The translations under genes were made by a program, and so were the position numbers. From Paenibacillus spiritus (GTDB taxonomy: Bacteria > Bacillota > Bacilli > Paenibacillales > Paenibacillaceae): a DNA stretch of 64,000 bases. The notes beneath the pieces are model-generated. The model was given only the letters and a program-made list of their open reading frames with translations, did not search any database and was not told where the DNA came from. The stretch covers positions 1 through 64,000 of the forward strand of contig NZ_VYKK01000021.1 in the NCBI RefSeq assembly GCF_008710135.1, given 5' to 3'. Every line of letters begins with the position of its first letter. The stretch's first letter is position 1. Positions 52,023 to 62,451 of the stretch are shown here, in pieces.

Positions 52023-52050
52023 AGTATAGCGGAATTTCCGGATCATGCAA
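52023..52050 (-). promoter_or_regulatory. promoter of the argS leader
   Basis: On the minus strand TTGCAT (52045-52050) and TATACT (52023-52028) with 16 bases between. Confidence 0.6.
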
Positions 52051-52137
52051 GGCCGGCATCCATGCCGAACGCTTCACGAAATCATAGAATAGGGCAAGCC
52101 GTTTATCGGAAGCGGCGGAAATCGGAGGTGATTTCAA

Positions 52138-52494
52138 GTGCCGGAGTATTCAACGGGTCCGATCGACAACCCGCTGACAGACGCGTCCCGCACCACCGCG
52201 CAGCTGACAGTTCGCCTGCTCAATGCCCACCCGTCAGCCGCAGCGGGCGTCCTGATCGAGGGGTATATCCTCGGACCGACCCATACGCTTTACGTCAGCG
52301 AATACATTGCACTGGCTCCGAACCAGACGAGTGTGCGCACGTACTACGCCAATTTCGACGGACTGGAATACCGGTTCACGGTGAATGAGGAAGCCGGGGA
52401 TCGGGTGCGGATTTTTGCCGGAGGTATCGGCCCGGACGGGGGATTAAATGCGGTGCATCGGGTGCTGGTCCGTGAACTGCGGGCAAACGGATAA
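52138..52494 (+). CDS. stand-alone paralogue of the collagen protein's N-terminal domain
   Basis: Encodes 118 residues. It matches the first 120 residues of the collagen-like protein encoded next: both start YSTGPI(D/E)N, both contain TYYAN(F/L)D(G/A)LE followed by a beta-like stretch, and both end in a (V/A)HR(V/L) segment. Thus a small duplicated beta-rich domain, here without collagen repeats. No signal peptide. Likely role: anchoring or basal-layer partner of the collagen protein on the spore surface (inferred). Start is GTG, seven bases after GGAGGTG. Confidence 0.72.
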   Translation: MPEYSTGPIDNPLTDASRTTAQLTVRLLNAHPSAAAGVLIEGYILGPTHTLYVSEYIALAPNQTSVRTYYANFDGLEYRFTVNEEAGDRVRIFAGGIGPDGGLNAVHRVLVRELRANG

Positions 52495-52528
52495 GCGTCC
52501 TATACGAACAAGAAAGCGGGGAGAAAAT

Positions 52529-53896
<1,368 letters not shown>

Positions 53897-53913
53897 CGAA
53901 AGACGGGACTGCC

Positions 53914-55032
53914 ATGCCAACTATAAGTCTGTGCATGATTGTCCGGGACGAGGAGAAGGCGCTGGCTCGCTGCCTCTCTTCCGTTCTGGGGGTTGCCGAC
54001 GAGATGATTGTGGTCGATACGGGTTCCGAGGACCGTACGAAGGAAGTGGCGGCCCGCTTCGGCGCCCGCGTCTGCACCTTTGAATGGAGGGACGATTTTG
54101 CCGCTGCGCGGAATTATGCCTTCAGTCTCGCATCCTGCGAGTATCTGTTCTGGCTGGATGCCGACGATATTCTGAAAGAGCGGGACCGGGAGCGCATGAT
54201 GGAGCTGAAGGCCGCGCTTCCTCCCGGCTGCCGCCGCGTAACCATGCCCTATCATCTGGCCTTCGACAGCAGCGGAAATGTCGTCTACAGTCTGCGCCGC
54301 AACCGGCTGGTCCGGCGGGAATGCGGATTTCAGTGGATCGGAGCGGTCCATGAGTATCTGGCGGCGGACGGACCGGGACTGAACAGCGAAGTGTGCGTCA
54401 CCCATCTCAAGGAGAAGGGCCACTCCGACCGCAATCTCCGCATCTACCGGGAACGGGCGGAGCGGGGCGAAGCTTTTACTCCGAGAGATGTCTACTATTA
54501 CGCCAATGAGCTGAGGGATCACGGACAGTGGAGGGAAGCGGCCGGACAGTATGAGCGTTTTCTTGACGGCGGCCAGGGATGGGTGGAGGACAATATCCAG
54601 GCGGGTCTGAAGCTTGCGGAATGCCGGATGAAGCTCGATGACCGGCCGGGCGGATTTCGGGCGTTGTGCGGGACGCTGCTTCACGATGTCCCCCGCCCGG
54701 AGAACTGCTGCGCGCTTGGCCATTTTTTCTGGGAAGAACAGCGATTCGGGCAGGCCATCTACTGGTACGAACAGGCGCTGACGGCCCGGCGTCCGGAGAA
54801 TGGGATGGGAATACAGAACGCGGCGGCGTCTACCTGGCTGCCTCATCTTCAGCTCTGTCTCTGCCATCACCGTCTGGGAGACCTTCGCAGGGCTCATTGG
54901 CATAATGAACAGGCGTTGGCGTATGCGCCCTCTCACCCAAGCCTGCTGCACAACCGCCGATACTTCCGGGAGAAGCTTGGACCAGACGGAGACTGTCCGG
55001 GGGAAAAGTCAGGAGGGGCCGGGAAGATTTAA
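53914..55032 (+). CDS. GT2 glycosyltransferase with TPR-like C-terminal part
   Basis: Encodes 372 residues. The GT-A domain starts ISLCMIVRDEEKALARCLSS, has IVVDTGSEDRTKEVAARFGA and the DxD motif FWLDADDILKERDRE near residue 83. From about residue 190, helical repeats with WREAAGQYERFL and AIYWYEQALTARR look like TPRs. This SunS-like layout is found in glycosyltransferases that modify proteins. It follows the collagen-like gene, so it probably adds sugars to the collagen threonines (inferred). Weak ribosome binding site. Confidence 0.82.
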   Translation: MPTISLCMIVRDEEKALARCLSSVLGVADEMIVVDTGSEDRTKEVAARFGARVCTFEWRDDFAAARNYAFSLASCEYLFWLDADDILKERDRERMMELKAALPPGCRRVTMPYHLAFDSSGNVVYSLRRNRLVRRECGFQWIGAVHEYLAADGPGLNSEVCVTHLKEKGHSDRNLRIYRERAERGEAFTPRDVYYYANELRDHGQWREAAGQYERFLDGGQGWVEDNIQAGLKLAECRMKLDDRPGGFRALCGTLLHDVPRPENCCALGHFFWEEQRFGQAIYWYEQALTARRPENGMGIQNAAASTWLPHLQLCLCHHRLGDLRRAHWHNEQALAYAPSHPSLLHNRRYFREKLGPDGDCPGEKSGGAGKI

Positions 55033-55126
55033 GCGGACGGACAGAGGTGGAGAGGCAACGGCCCGCCCGTTTGTCTGCTCCTGCCTTCTTGCCGGGATTG
55101 GGAGAAGCTTGTACGTGTATCGCAAA

Positions 55127-55160
55127 AGAAGCCTTGGCGGATTGCTCCGTCAAGGCTTCT
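55127..55160 (+). terminator. hairpin after the glycosyltransferase gene
   Basis: AGAAGCCTTGGCGGA and TCCGTCAAGGCTTCT around TTGC; convergent genes, no T-run. The rest of 55033-55313 shows nothing more. Confidence 0.5.
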
Positions 55161-55313
55161 ATGGCGTGCGGCGGCAGGGGATGGGCCGGCTCCTGACTTT
55201 TGCCGTCCGGCTGTCGCATCTTCTCCCCGGGACCGGTACCGCGCTGTCCGGGTTGCCGCTACAGACCGTCCCGGCATCCGTTACTCGGACTGCCCGGCCG
55301 TCCGTGCAGGGGG

Positions 55314-58300
55314 CTACAGCGACAGCAGGTCCCGTATTTCCTGCTCGCCAAGTGCGGCGAGATCCTCGGAGCCCGGCTGAACGAGCGCGTCGATCAGATC
55401 CCTTTTGCGCTGCTGCAGTTCGAACATCTTGTCCTCGACCGTTCCCTGGGCCAGCATGCGGATGACCTGCACCACCCGCTTCTGACCCATCCGGTGAGCG
55501 CGGCCTGCGGCCTGCTCTTCAACAGCGGGGTTCCACCACAGATCATAAAGAATGACCGTGTCGGCTCCCGTGAGATTCAGTCCGGTGCCCCCTGCCTTCA
55601 GCGAGATGAGAAAAAACTCCGATTCTCCGCGATTATAGCGCTCCGAGAGCCGGACCCGTTCCTCCGGCGGCGTCGAGCCGTCGAGATAGAAGAACGGAAC
55701 GGCGCGCCGGGCCAGCTCCCGGCGGATGAGATCCAGCATCTCCGTGAACTGGGAGAAGATGAGGGCCCGTTTGCCTGCGCTTCGGCATTCCTCCACAATC
55801 TCCAGCAGCTGATCGAATTTGGCGGAACCGCCTTTATAGCCTTCGACGAAGAGCGCGGGATGGCAGCAGAGCTGGCGCAGGCGGGTCAGTCCGGCCAGCA
55901 CGCGGATGCGGTTGACGCCGAATTCGTCGCGCGTCAGCGCTTTGAGCGTCTCTTTCTGAAGCCGGGCCAGATAGGCGAGATAGAGCTTCTTCTGCTCGGG
56001 ATACAGCACCGAGGTCTGAACGGACTCGATCCGCTCCGGCAGCTCGGTCAGCACCTCGCTGCGAAGCCGCCGGAGCAGGAACGGCCGCGCCTTGCGGGCG
56101 ATAGCTTCCCGGGGCATGCCGTGATACGCCTGCTTGTCCGGGAACAGCCCCGGAAACACCGCCCCGAAGATCGACCACAGCTCCTCCTTCGCATTCTCGA
56201 CCGGCGTCCCCGTCAGTCCGAAGCGGTGCGCGGCGGAGAGCTGCTTGACCGCCTGCGCCGTCTGGGTCGCAGCGTTCTTGATGAACTGGGCCTCATCCAG
56301 CAGGAGCGTGTGGAAGCGGCGTCCCCGGTACTTGCGGATGTCGCGGCGCAGCAGCGGATACGACACAATCAGCACGTCCGCGCCGTCGGCGTTGGCGAGC
56401 AGCCGTTCCCGCTCCGCCGGCGAGCCGTCAATGACCGCGGCTTTCAGACCGGGAGCGAACCGGGCGAGCTCGGCCAGCCAGTTGTAGACCAGCGAAGCGG
56501 GCGCAACGACCAGCGAAGGAGGGAGCGCGTTGTCCGCATCCTTGGCAGCCCGGGCGGGTTCCCTTGCGTCGGCCCCTTTACCGCCCTTGGCATCCCAGCC
56601 CTTTCCATTCCCTTCTTCGCCCCCGCTGCTGTTCTCGGGCCGATGCTCCGACAGCAGGAAGGCGATAGCCTGGATCGTCTTCCCCAGTCCCATATCGTCG
56701 GCCAGCACGCCGCCGAACCGGTAGCGCGCCAGCGTCTTCAGCCAGCGGAAGCCGGTGCGCTGATAATCCCGGAGCACAGGCGCCAGCGAGGACGGAAGCG
56801 GATCGGCGCCGTCCTCCGGATGGCGAATCTCATGAAGCAGCCGGCGCAGCCCGGCGTCGGGCCGGACTACGGCGGCGAATTCGCCGTTCTCCTGCAAGTG
56901 TCCGGCCAGCGGCAGCAGCGCATTTACCGGCAGATGGAGCTTCGCGGCTTCCTGAAGATCGGCGGCGCGGACGCCCGCTTCATTCATGAAGGCCAGCAGG
57001 GACTGGAAGGCCTCGCCGGTCAGCGGCGCGAGAGCTCCCGACTTCAGCCGGTAGTAACGGCGCTTCTCCTCCAGCGCAGCCAGCACCTCCGCGATTTCCT
57101 GGCGGGGGATTCCCTCCAGTTCGAAGGCGCATTCCAGCCAGTCGGTCTTGTCTTCCCAGCTCATGCGGATGCGCGGGGGAGCGGAGGGAATCCGAATCCG
57201 CTCCTTGACGGCCGTTGTGGCATAGACCTCCAGCAGCGGCTCCAGCAGAGGGACGGTATCATGCAGGAAGTCGAACTCGGCCTCCTCGCCGCTCATGATA
57301 AAGCCGCTCTCCGTGCGCAGAACCGCCTCCTGGTCCATCAGCGCGAGAATCCGTTCCTCGGCTTCCGTGTCCCGCACCACAATCGGGCTCCCGTCCTGCC
57401 GCGGTTCCTGCTCCTCCAGCGGATTGAAGACATAATCGCCGTACTGGAATTCCAGCCCGGCGAGCAGCCGCTCCCGGACCCGGTCCAGGTACAGCCTAGC
57501 CCGCAGTGGCGTACGGAGAATGCGCCGGGCGAGCGAATCGTCGATCTCCACGCGTCCCAAGAGAGACAAGCCCGGCACCACCGTATCCATAAAAGCTCCC
57601 GTCTGGCCCTCTGCGATCCGGATGCCGTCCCAGCCCGCCGAGTCGTTCAGACGCATCAGGGCGGCCAGGCGCTCGGCCCCTCCGGCCGCGAGGCGGATCA
57701 GCCGCCCTCCGGCAAGAGCGCAGCCATAGGCAGGCAGGGGAACCACCTGCTCCAGCCCGTCCATTTCCAGCCGGCAGGCGCCGTCTTCCGCGTCTCCCCG
57801 CAGGCGGAAGACGAGCGGAAGCGGTCCCGCTCCCGGGCGGAAGGGTTCGGTTGTCCCGTCCGGCCGTTCTACGAGGACGGAGGGCGCCGCCGCAAGCCGG
57901 GGAAGCAAGCCCTCCCAGAGCGCCGGAGGGATCGGCAGCGAGCCGGTGTCCGGCGCAGGAAGAGCCCGGTACAGCTTCTCGTCCTGCATGACGCCGAGCA
58001 GGCTGCGGATAACTTCGTCGTCCGCAGGAGAGAAGCAGTGGCGGACCGGCTCATAGCGGAAGGAACGGGTCGGCACACAGCGCTCGCCGCGCCGGATGCG
58101 TTCAAGGAAGCCCCGGATATCCCGCACCTCCGCCGGACGCTGCGTCCCCGCGCTCATTCCGGCTGCAAGCAGGTTCTCTCCCGCCGCGCCGGGAATCCAT
58201 TCAAGCCTCCATTCCACCTTCAGCTCCTGCCGGTTCTCGGCATAGACGCCCGCCCGGCTCGGACGGGGAACGGAACGGCCGAAGACCTCCATCAGCCCGC

Positions 58301-58742
58301 CGACGAGCAGGCGGTCGCGGTCGGCGGCATGTCCGTCCGGAGCAGAGGAGACTTCTGCGGGGGATTCCGCGGAGCCCATACCGGGGCGTCTGACCGGTTG
58401 TTCCGGCTCTCCGCCGTCCGTCTCCAGCACGGCGACGAGCAGGGCGGCAATATGGCGGCAGTAAGCGCCGCTGCGGGCATAGTCACCGCAGGTGCATTCG
58501 GCCTGCACGCTGCCGTCTTCGTCAATCTCCGCCGCGACCTCGTGGATGCCGTGTTCCTTGACGCGCCCTTCATAGCGCGTAACCGCTGGATGGGAAGAGG
58601 AGGGGGCGTCTTCCCGCTGCTCATTCCGCCGCCGCGTCAGGCGGACATTCCCTTCCTTCCATAAGCTTCTCCCGGCTGCGGCCGCCCCGGGACCGCAGAG
58701 CAGGGCAATAACCCGCTCCGGAACCGTCAGAGCGCGGCTCAT
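55314..58742 (-). CDS. SWIM zinc finger SNF2-family helicase
   Basis: Encodes 1142 residues. A SWIM finger (CTCGDYARSGAYCRHIAALL, C-x-C...C-x-H) lies near residue 60. A long middle part with several beta-rich segments leads to the SNF2 core: FRWLKTLARYRFGGVLADDM, GLGKTIQAIAFLL (Walker A), LLLDEAQFIKN (DEAQ box), GLTGTPVENAKEELWSIF, and the helicase C part GTGLNLTGADTVILYDLWWNP then GRAHRMGQ. Such proteins use ATP to move on DNA; target unknown. I chose ATG 58742 (GGAGA seven bases before it); ATG 58829 adds 29 basic residues but is only two bases from its GGAGG. Confidence 0.88.
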   Translation of the reverse strand: MSRALTVPERVIALLCGPGAAAAGRSLWKEGNVRLTRRRNEQREDAPSSSHPAVTRYEGRVKEHGIHEVAAEIDEDGSVQAECTCGDYARSGAYCRHIAALLVAVLETDGGEPEQPVRRPGMGSAESPAEVSSAPDGHAADRDRLLVGGLMEVFGRSVPRPSRAGVYAENRQELKVEWRLEWIPGAAGENLLAAGMSAGTQRPAEVRDIRGFLERIRRGERCVPTRSFRYEPVRHCFSPADDEVIRSLLGVMQDEKLYRALPAPDTGSLPIPPALWEGLLPRLAAAPSVLVERPDGTTEPFRPGAGPLPLVFRLRGDAEDGACRLEMDGLEQVVPLPAYGCALAGGRLIRLAAGGAERLAALMRLNDSAGWDGIRIAEGQTGAFMDTVVPGLSLLGRVEIDDSLARRILRTPLRARLYLDRVRERLLAGLEFQYGDYVFNPLEEQEPRQDGSPIVVRDTEAEERILALMDQEAVLRTESGFIMSGEEAEFDFLHDTVPLLEPLLEVYATTAVKERIRIPSAPPRIRMSWEDKTDWLECAFELEGIPRQEIAEVLAALEEKRRYYRLKSGALAPLTGEAFQSLLAFMNEAGVRAADLQEAAKLHLPVNALLPLAGHLQENGEFAAVVRPDAGLRRLLHEIRHPEDGADPLPSSLAPVLRDYQRTGFRWLKTLARYRFGGVLADDMGLGKTIQAIAFLLSEHRPENSSGGEEGNGKGWDAKGGKGADAREPARAAKDADNALPPSLVVAPASLVYNWLAELARFAPGLKAAVIDGSPAERERLLANADGADVLIVSYPLLRRDIRKYRGRRFHTLLLDEAQFIKNAATQTAQAVKQLSAAHRFGLTGTPVENAKEELWSIFGAVFPGLFPDKQAYHGMPREAIARKARPFLLRRLRSEVLTELPERIESVQTSVLYPEQKKLYLAYLARLQKETLKALTRDEFGVNRIRVLAGLTRLRQLCCHPALFVEGYKGGSAKFDQLLEIVEECRSAGKRALIFSQFTEMLDLIRRELARRAVPFFYLDGSTPPEERVRLSERYNRGESEFFLISLKAGGTGLNLTGADTVILYDLWWNPAVEEQAAGRAHRMGQKRVVQVIRMLAQGTVEDKMFELQQRKRDLIDALVQPGSEDLAALGEQEIRDLLSL

Positions 58743-59076
58743 GCTCTGCTCTCCGGCCGGCCCGCTGCCGGCCGAACGCCCCGCCGGTCTTCGCCGGCGG
58801 GACTTGTGTGCTTCCCGTTCATGATTCATAACCTCCGTTGAATGTGGGATGTTACCCTCCAGTATACGACGGACGGGACGCGCGCCCAAGTTCAAGACGG
58901 ATTTCGGGGAAGACCCCGTCATTTTACACGGCCTTAATAAGACGCCTCCCAAGCGCCTCCGCCGCCCGGATTCCGGCTGCGAACTTCATGTTCGCTGAAC
59001 ATTTCCGGGCAACGGCGTTGACAATCGGATCGGACAATAAGAGAAGCAGTTATCCATGCGAAAAGGGTGAATCCAC
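58743..59076. other. intergenic region without a clear gene
   Basis: This stretch between divergent genes holds the possible N-terminal extension of the SNF2 gene (to 58829), a -35-like TTGACA at 59018-59023 lacking a good -10, and an AT-richer part near 59030. I see no RNA gene or repeat. Confidence 0.5.
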
Positions 59077-60504
59077 TTGAAAAAAAGTCAATGGTTGTGC
59101 GCGGCGGCCGCTTCGGCGCTGATTCTCTCCCAAGGAGCCGGAAGCGTTCATGCGGCCGGCGCCAAGACGCAGGCTGTACCCGCTGCGGCGAAGACGATGG
59201 CCGCCTTGGCCGTCAAAGAAGGAACGGTCTCCTGGACGGTGAACGGCCGGACCGTGGCTCTCCAGACCATCGACGCCGGAGGCTATAAGCTGTACGCGGC
59301 AGGACAGGTGGCGGCGGCGCTCGGCGCCAGACTGACTGCGGGCGGAAGCGGCCTTGCGGCGGTAAGCAGCGACGGCATACATACGGTAGTGCTTAAGACG
59401 GGCTCCTCAGCCTATACCGTGGACGGGCAAGCCCGCTCCTTCAGCGCCGCTCCCGTATCCCACAAAGGCCGGATCTATGTTCAGCTCGGATCGCTGGTGA
59501 ACGGTCTCGGCGGCGAGGTGCTGGCTTCGGAGGCAAAGCTGCTGCCTGCCGCCCGGCCGCAGGGCGAATTTGATACGCTTCGGGGAGCGGCTGATTCCGT
59601 CATCGCCACCCGCGAAGACGGCAAGGGCACCGAGGTGTACCGGTTCAGCCCGGTTCCGGGAAGCTACTCGCTCCTGACCGCCGACGAGCGCGCAGCCGAT
59701 TTTGCGGTATCGGCCGACGGCCGGTTCGGGGCCTTCACCGACGATACCGGCCAGCTCAGTCTGATCAATCTGGCGACCGGCGCCATTGCTCCGGCCGGTA
59801 CCGATACCAGCGTCAAGACCGACCTGATCTGGTCGGCGGACGGCAGCCGGATCTATGTGATCCAGGGCGACAAGCAGGAGAAGCTGGCAGCGGTGGACGC
59901 TTCGATCGGCTCCCTGACCGAGCTTCTTGCCGACAAGGTGGAGAACAAGTCGGAGCTGCGGGTATCGGCGGACGGAACGAGAGCGGTCTACATCGTCAAC
60001 CTTACGGGTACCGCCAAGAACGACGCCGACAGCACGGAAGCCTCGCTGACCATCGATTACAGCCAGGCCGGCGAGCAGCTCTACAGCCTGGACCTGACGA
60101 AGAAGGACGCGAAGCCGGTGCAGCTTACCAATACGCCGGACAACAAGCTCTTCCCCGAGCTTCTGGCGGACGGAAGCGTCGTCTACTTGAGCGCGGATGC
60201 CGAAGGCAGCGATCCCAATGTGCTGAAACGGATCAAGCCAGGCGGAGCCGCCGAAGCCGTGCGTCTGGATATGGAGCCTTCCTGGATGGCGGGCTACGGC
60301 GGCGGGCTGATCGTGTCCGGCACGGCAGCGGACGGAACCTCGCGCATCTATACGGTTACAGCGGACGGAACCGCCTCCGAGCTGCTGCGAACCTCGAAGA
60401 GCATCGACGAAGTGGCCGTATCCCCGGGAGGCGGCGTATCGCTGGTGAGCGGCGGCAAGCTCTGGTTCGTACAGAACGGCAAAGCCGTGCAGCTGACCCG
60501 TTAA
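59077..60504 (+). CDS. secreted protein with stalk domain and TolB-like beta-propeller
   Basis: Encodes 475 residues. A signal peptide (KKSQWLCAAAASALILSQGA, cleavage after VHA) is followed by a copper amine oxidase N-like domain: VSWTVNGRTVALQTIDAGGY, AAGQVAAALGARL and YVQLGSLVNGLGGEV. From about residue 165 come WD40/TolB-like blades (SADGRFGAFTDDTGQLSLI, WSADGSRIYVIQ, VSADGTRAVYIV). Probably extracellular, of unknown function. Start is TTG, eight bases after GGGTGA. It lies 52 bases upstream of pstS in the same direction with no clear terminator. Confidence 0.75.
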   Translation: MKKSQWLCAAAASALILSQGAGSVHAAGAKTQAVPAAAKTMAALAVKEGTVSWTVNGRTVALQTIDAGGYKLYAAGQVAAALGARLTAGGSGLAAVSSDGIHTVVLKTGSSAYTVDGQARSFSAAPVSHKGRIYVQLGSLVNGLGGEVLASEAKLLPAARPQGEFDTLRGAADSVIATREDGKGTEVYRFSPVPGSYSLLTADERAADFAVSADGRFGAFTDDTGQLSLINLATGAIAPAGTDTSVKTDLIWSADGSRIYVIQGDKQEKLAAVDASIGSLTELLADKVENKSELRVSADGTRAVYIVNLTGTAKNDADSTEASLTIDYSQAGEQLYSLDLTKKDAKPVQLTNTPDNKLFPELLADGSVVYLSADAEGSDPNVLKRIKPGGAAEAVRLDMEPSWMAGYGGGLIVSGTAADGTSRIYTVTADGTASELLRTSKSIDEVAVSPGGGVSLVSGGKLWFVQNGKAVQLTR

Positions 60505-60556
60505 CTTTCAATTATTCGACATTATACCGGCAAGAAGCCGAAAGGAGAATTCATCC

Positions 60557-61417
60557 ATGAATCTGTTCAAAAAGCTCACCGTTACGGCCCTGACCGCCGT
60601 AATCACCGTTACCGCTTCCCTGGCCGGCTCGGCCATGGCGGCCGACAGCCTCAAGGGCAAAATCACCATCAACGGTTCGACTGCCCTGCTGCCGCTGACG
60701 CTTCAGGCCGCCAAAGAATTTCAGAAGCTCCATCCGAAGGTCAAGATTGCGGCTTCCGGCAAAGGCTCGGTAACCGGCCCGCAGGCCGTCAAGAAGGGCA
60801 TCGCCGACATCGGAGCCTGCGACTGGGATGCCAGCATGGATGTGCCGGGCTTCAAGGCGTTCGACGGACAGGTGGCGAACAAAGTCGCAGTCATCCCGTT
60901 TGCAACGATCGTCAACAAGAGTGTTGGCGTGGACAATCTGACGACCGAGCAGCTTAAAGGCATTTACGCCGGCAAAATCACCAACTGGAAAGAGGTCGGA
61001 GGCTCCGACGCCGACATCGTTGTGGTCACCCGGGCCTTCGGCTCCGGCACCCGCGTCAACTACCAGGCCAAGGCGCTGGGCGGCGGCGACATCGTCAAGA
61101 AAGACAAGAATTACAAAGAAGTCGGCTCGAGCGGCGACATGAAGACCGCCATTGCCACCACTCCGAATGCCATCGGCTACATCGACCTCGTCTATGTAAC
61201 GGGAAGCGACATCAAGGCCGTCAAGTTCAACGGCGTTGCCGCCACGGCGGACAATGTCATCAACGGCAGCTACAAGATCTGGGCATACGGCTACTATATG
61301 ACCCAAGGTCAGCCGACCGGTGCTGCCAAGGCGTTCATCGAATACGTGCAGAGCGGCAAATTCCAGAACGGCTCCCTGAAGAAGCTGAAATTCATTCCGA
61401 TCTCGGCCATGAAATAA
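60557..61417 (+). CDS. pstS: phosphate ABC transporter substrate-binding protein
   Basis: Encodes 286 residues. INGSTALLPLTLQAAKEF, FATIVNKSVGVDNLTTEQLK with GIYAGKITNWKEVGG, and AFGSGTRVNYQ are the PstS pattern. It captures phosphate outside the membrane. The signal peptide ends SAMAADS with no lipobox cysteine, so it should be released by signal peptidase I rather than lipid-anchored, which is uncommon for Gram-positive PstS. GAAAGGAG precedes the ATG. pstC and pstA follow after a hairpin. Confidence 0.9.
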   Translation: MNLFKKLTVTALTAVITVTASLAGSAMAADSLKGKITINGSTALLPLTLQAAKEFQKLHPKVKIAASGKGSVTGPQAVKKGIADIGACDWDASMDVPGFKAFDGQVANKVAVIPFATIVNKSVGVDNLTTEQLKGIYAGKITNWKEVGGSDADIVVVTRAFGSGTRVNYQAKALGGGDIVKKDKNYKEVGSSGDMKTAIATTPNAIGYIDLVYVTGSDIKAVKFNGVAATADNVINGSYKIWAYGYYMTQGQPTGAAKAFIEYVQSGKFQNGSLKKLKFIPISAMK

Positions 61418-61450
61418 GGGTATTCCGGGACCCATACATCAATCAATGAC

Positions 61451-61485
61451 ACGGCCAGCCCCGTTCATGCGGGGCTGGCCGTTTA
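61451..61485 (+). terminator. attenuator between pstS and pstC
   Basis: ACGGCCAGCCCCG-TTCATG-CGGGGCTGGCCGT then TTATGG. A strong stem with a short T-run, placed so that the binding protein is made in excess of the permeases. Confidence 0.75.
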
Positions 61486-61500
61486 TGGAGGGACAACACT

Positions 61501-62451
61501 ATGGAATCACAGACCATCGGTACCCCGGCCCCGGGCCGAAAAGCGTCCGCCGCGGCCGGCCGGGCCCGAGACCGGCGCCATGCGCGCCGGCTGATCGCCA
61601 ACCGGCTGTCGGGGTATTATTTTCGCGGAAGCATCCTTGCCCTGTGTCTGGTGCTGGGGCTTGTGATCGTCTTTATCGGCCGGACGGCGCTCCTGCTCTT
61701 CGGGCAGATTTCGCCGGCGGATTTCTTCTTCTCCTTCAACTGGACGCCTGAAGAGGATGCTTTTGGGGCGGCCTCCTTTATCCTGAATACCGTATTGCTG
61801 ACGCTGCTTACGCTGGCCATCGCGGTCCCGGTCTCGGTTGGCATGGCCGTGCTGACCGCGGAGATTGCGCCGAAGTGGCTGAAAGCCTTCATCCGGCCGA
61901 CGTTGGACCTCCTGGTTGGCATTCCGTCCATCGTCTACGGGTACCTGGGCCTCACCGTGCTCCTGCCCTTCCTCCGCCATATCAGCGGTGAGAGCCTGGC
62001 TGACGGACTGCTCGCGGCAGCGCTCGTACTGGCGCTGATGGTGCTGCCCACCATCACCCGCGTCAGCGACGACGCCATTACCCTGGTGCCGCGCAAATAC
62101 CGCGACGCTGCCTATGCGCTCGGTTCCACCCGCATCCAGACGATCTTCCGAATCGTCGTTCCGGCAGCGGGGCGCGGCATTCTCTCCGCCGTTATCCTCG
62201 GTATGACCCGGGCCATCGGGGAGACGATGGCGGTGGTGATGGTCATCGGCAATACGCCGCAGCTTGCCCGGACGCTGTTCACGCCGGCCTCGGTGCTGAC
62301 CAGCAATATCGTCATGCAGATTTCGAACGTCGAGTTCGATTCGACATGGAATTATGCGCTTCATATGATGGCGTTCCTGCTGCTGCTGATTTCCTTTGCC
62401 ATGATCATGATTGTCCGTATTCTGGGAAGAAAGAGAGGCGAGGCCAAATGA
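61501..62451 (+). CDS. pstC: phosphate ABC transporter permease PstC
   Basis: Encodes 316 residues with six membrane segments after a basic, Arg-rich cytoplasmic N-terminus of about 45 residues. DLLVGIPSIVYGYLGLTVLL and ALGSTRIQTIFRIVVPAAGRG (the EAA loop) followed by AIGETMAVVMVIGNTP are typical. Overlaps pstA by four bases (ATGA). GGAGGGACAACACT precedes the ATG. Confidence 0.93.
   Translation: MESQTIGTPAPGRKASAAAGRARDRRHARRLIANRLSGYYFRGSILALCLVLGLVIVFIGRTALLLFGQISPADFFFSFNWTPEEDAFGAASFILNTVLLTLLTLAIAVPVSVGMAVLTAEIAPKWLKAFIRPTLDLLVGIPSIVYGYLGLTVLLPFLRHISGESLADGLLAAALVLALMVLPTITRVSDDAITLVPRKYRDAAYALGSTRIQTIFRIVVPAAGRGILSAVILGMTRAIGETMAVVMVIGNTPQLARTLFTPASVLTSNIVMQISNVEFDSTWNYALHMMAFLLLLISFAMIMIVRILGRKRGEAK

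Noticed and set aside
55200-58664. 1154-codon open frame opposite the SNF2 helicase gene
   Set aside because: High GC leaves few stops in the antisense frame; composition is Arg/Gln/Gly-rich without domains, whereas the minus strand has clear SNF2 motifs.
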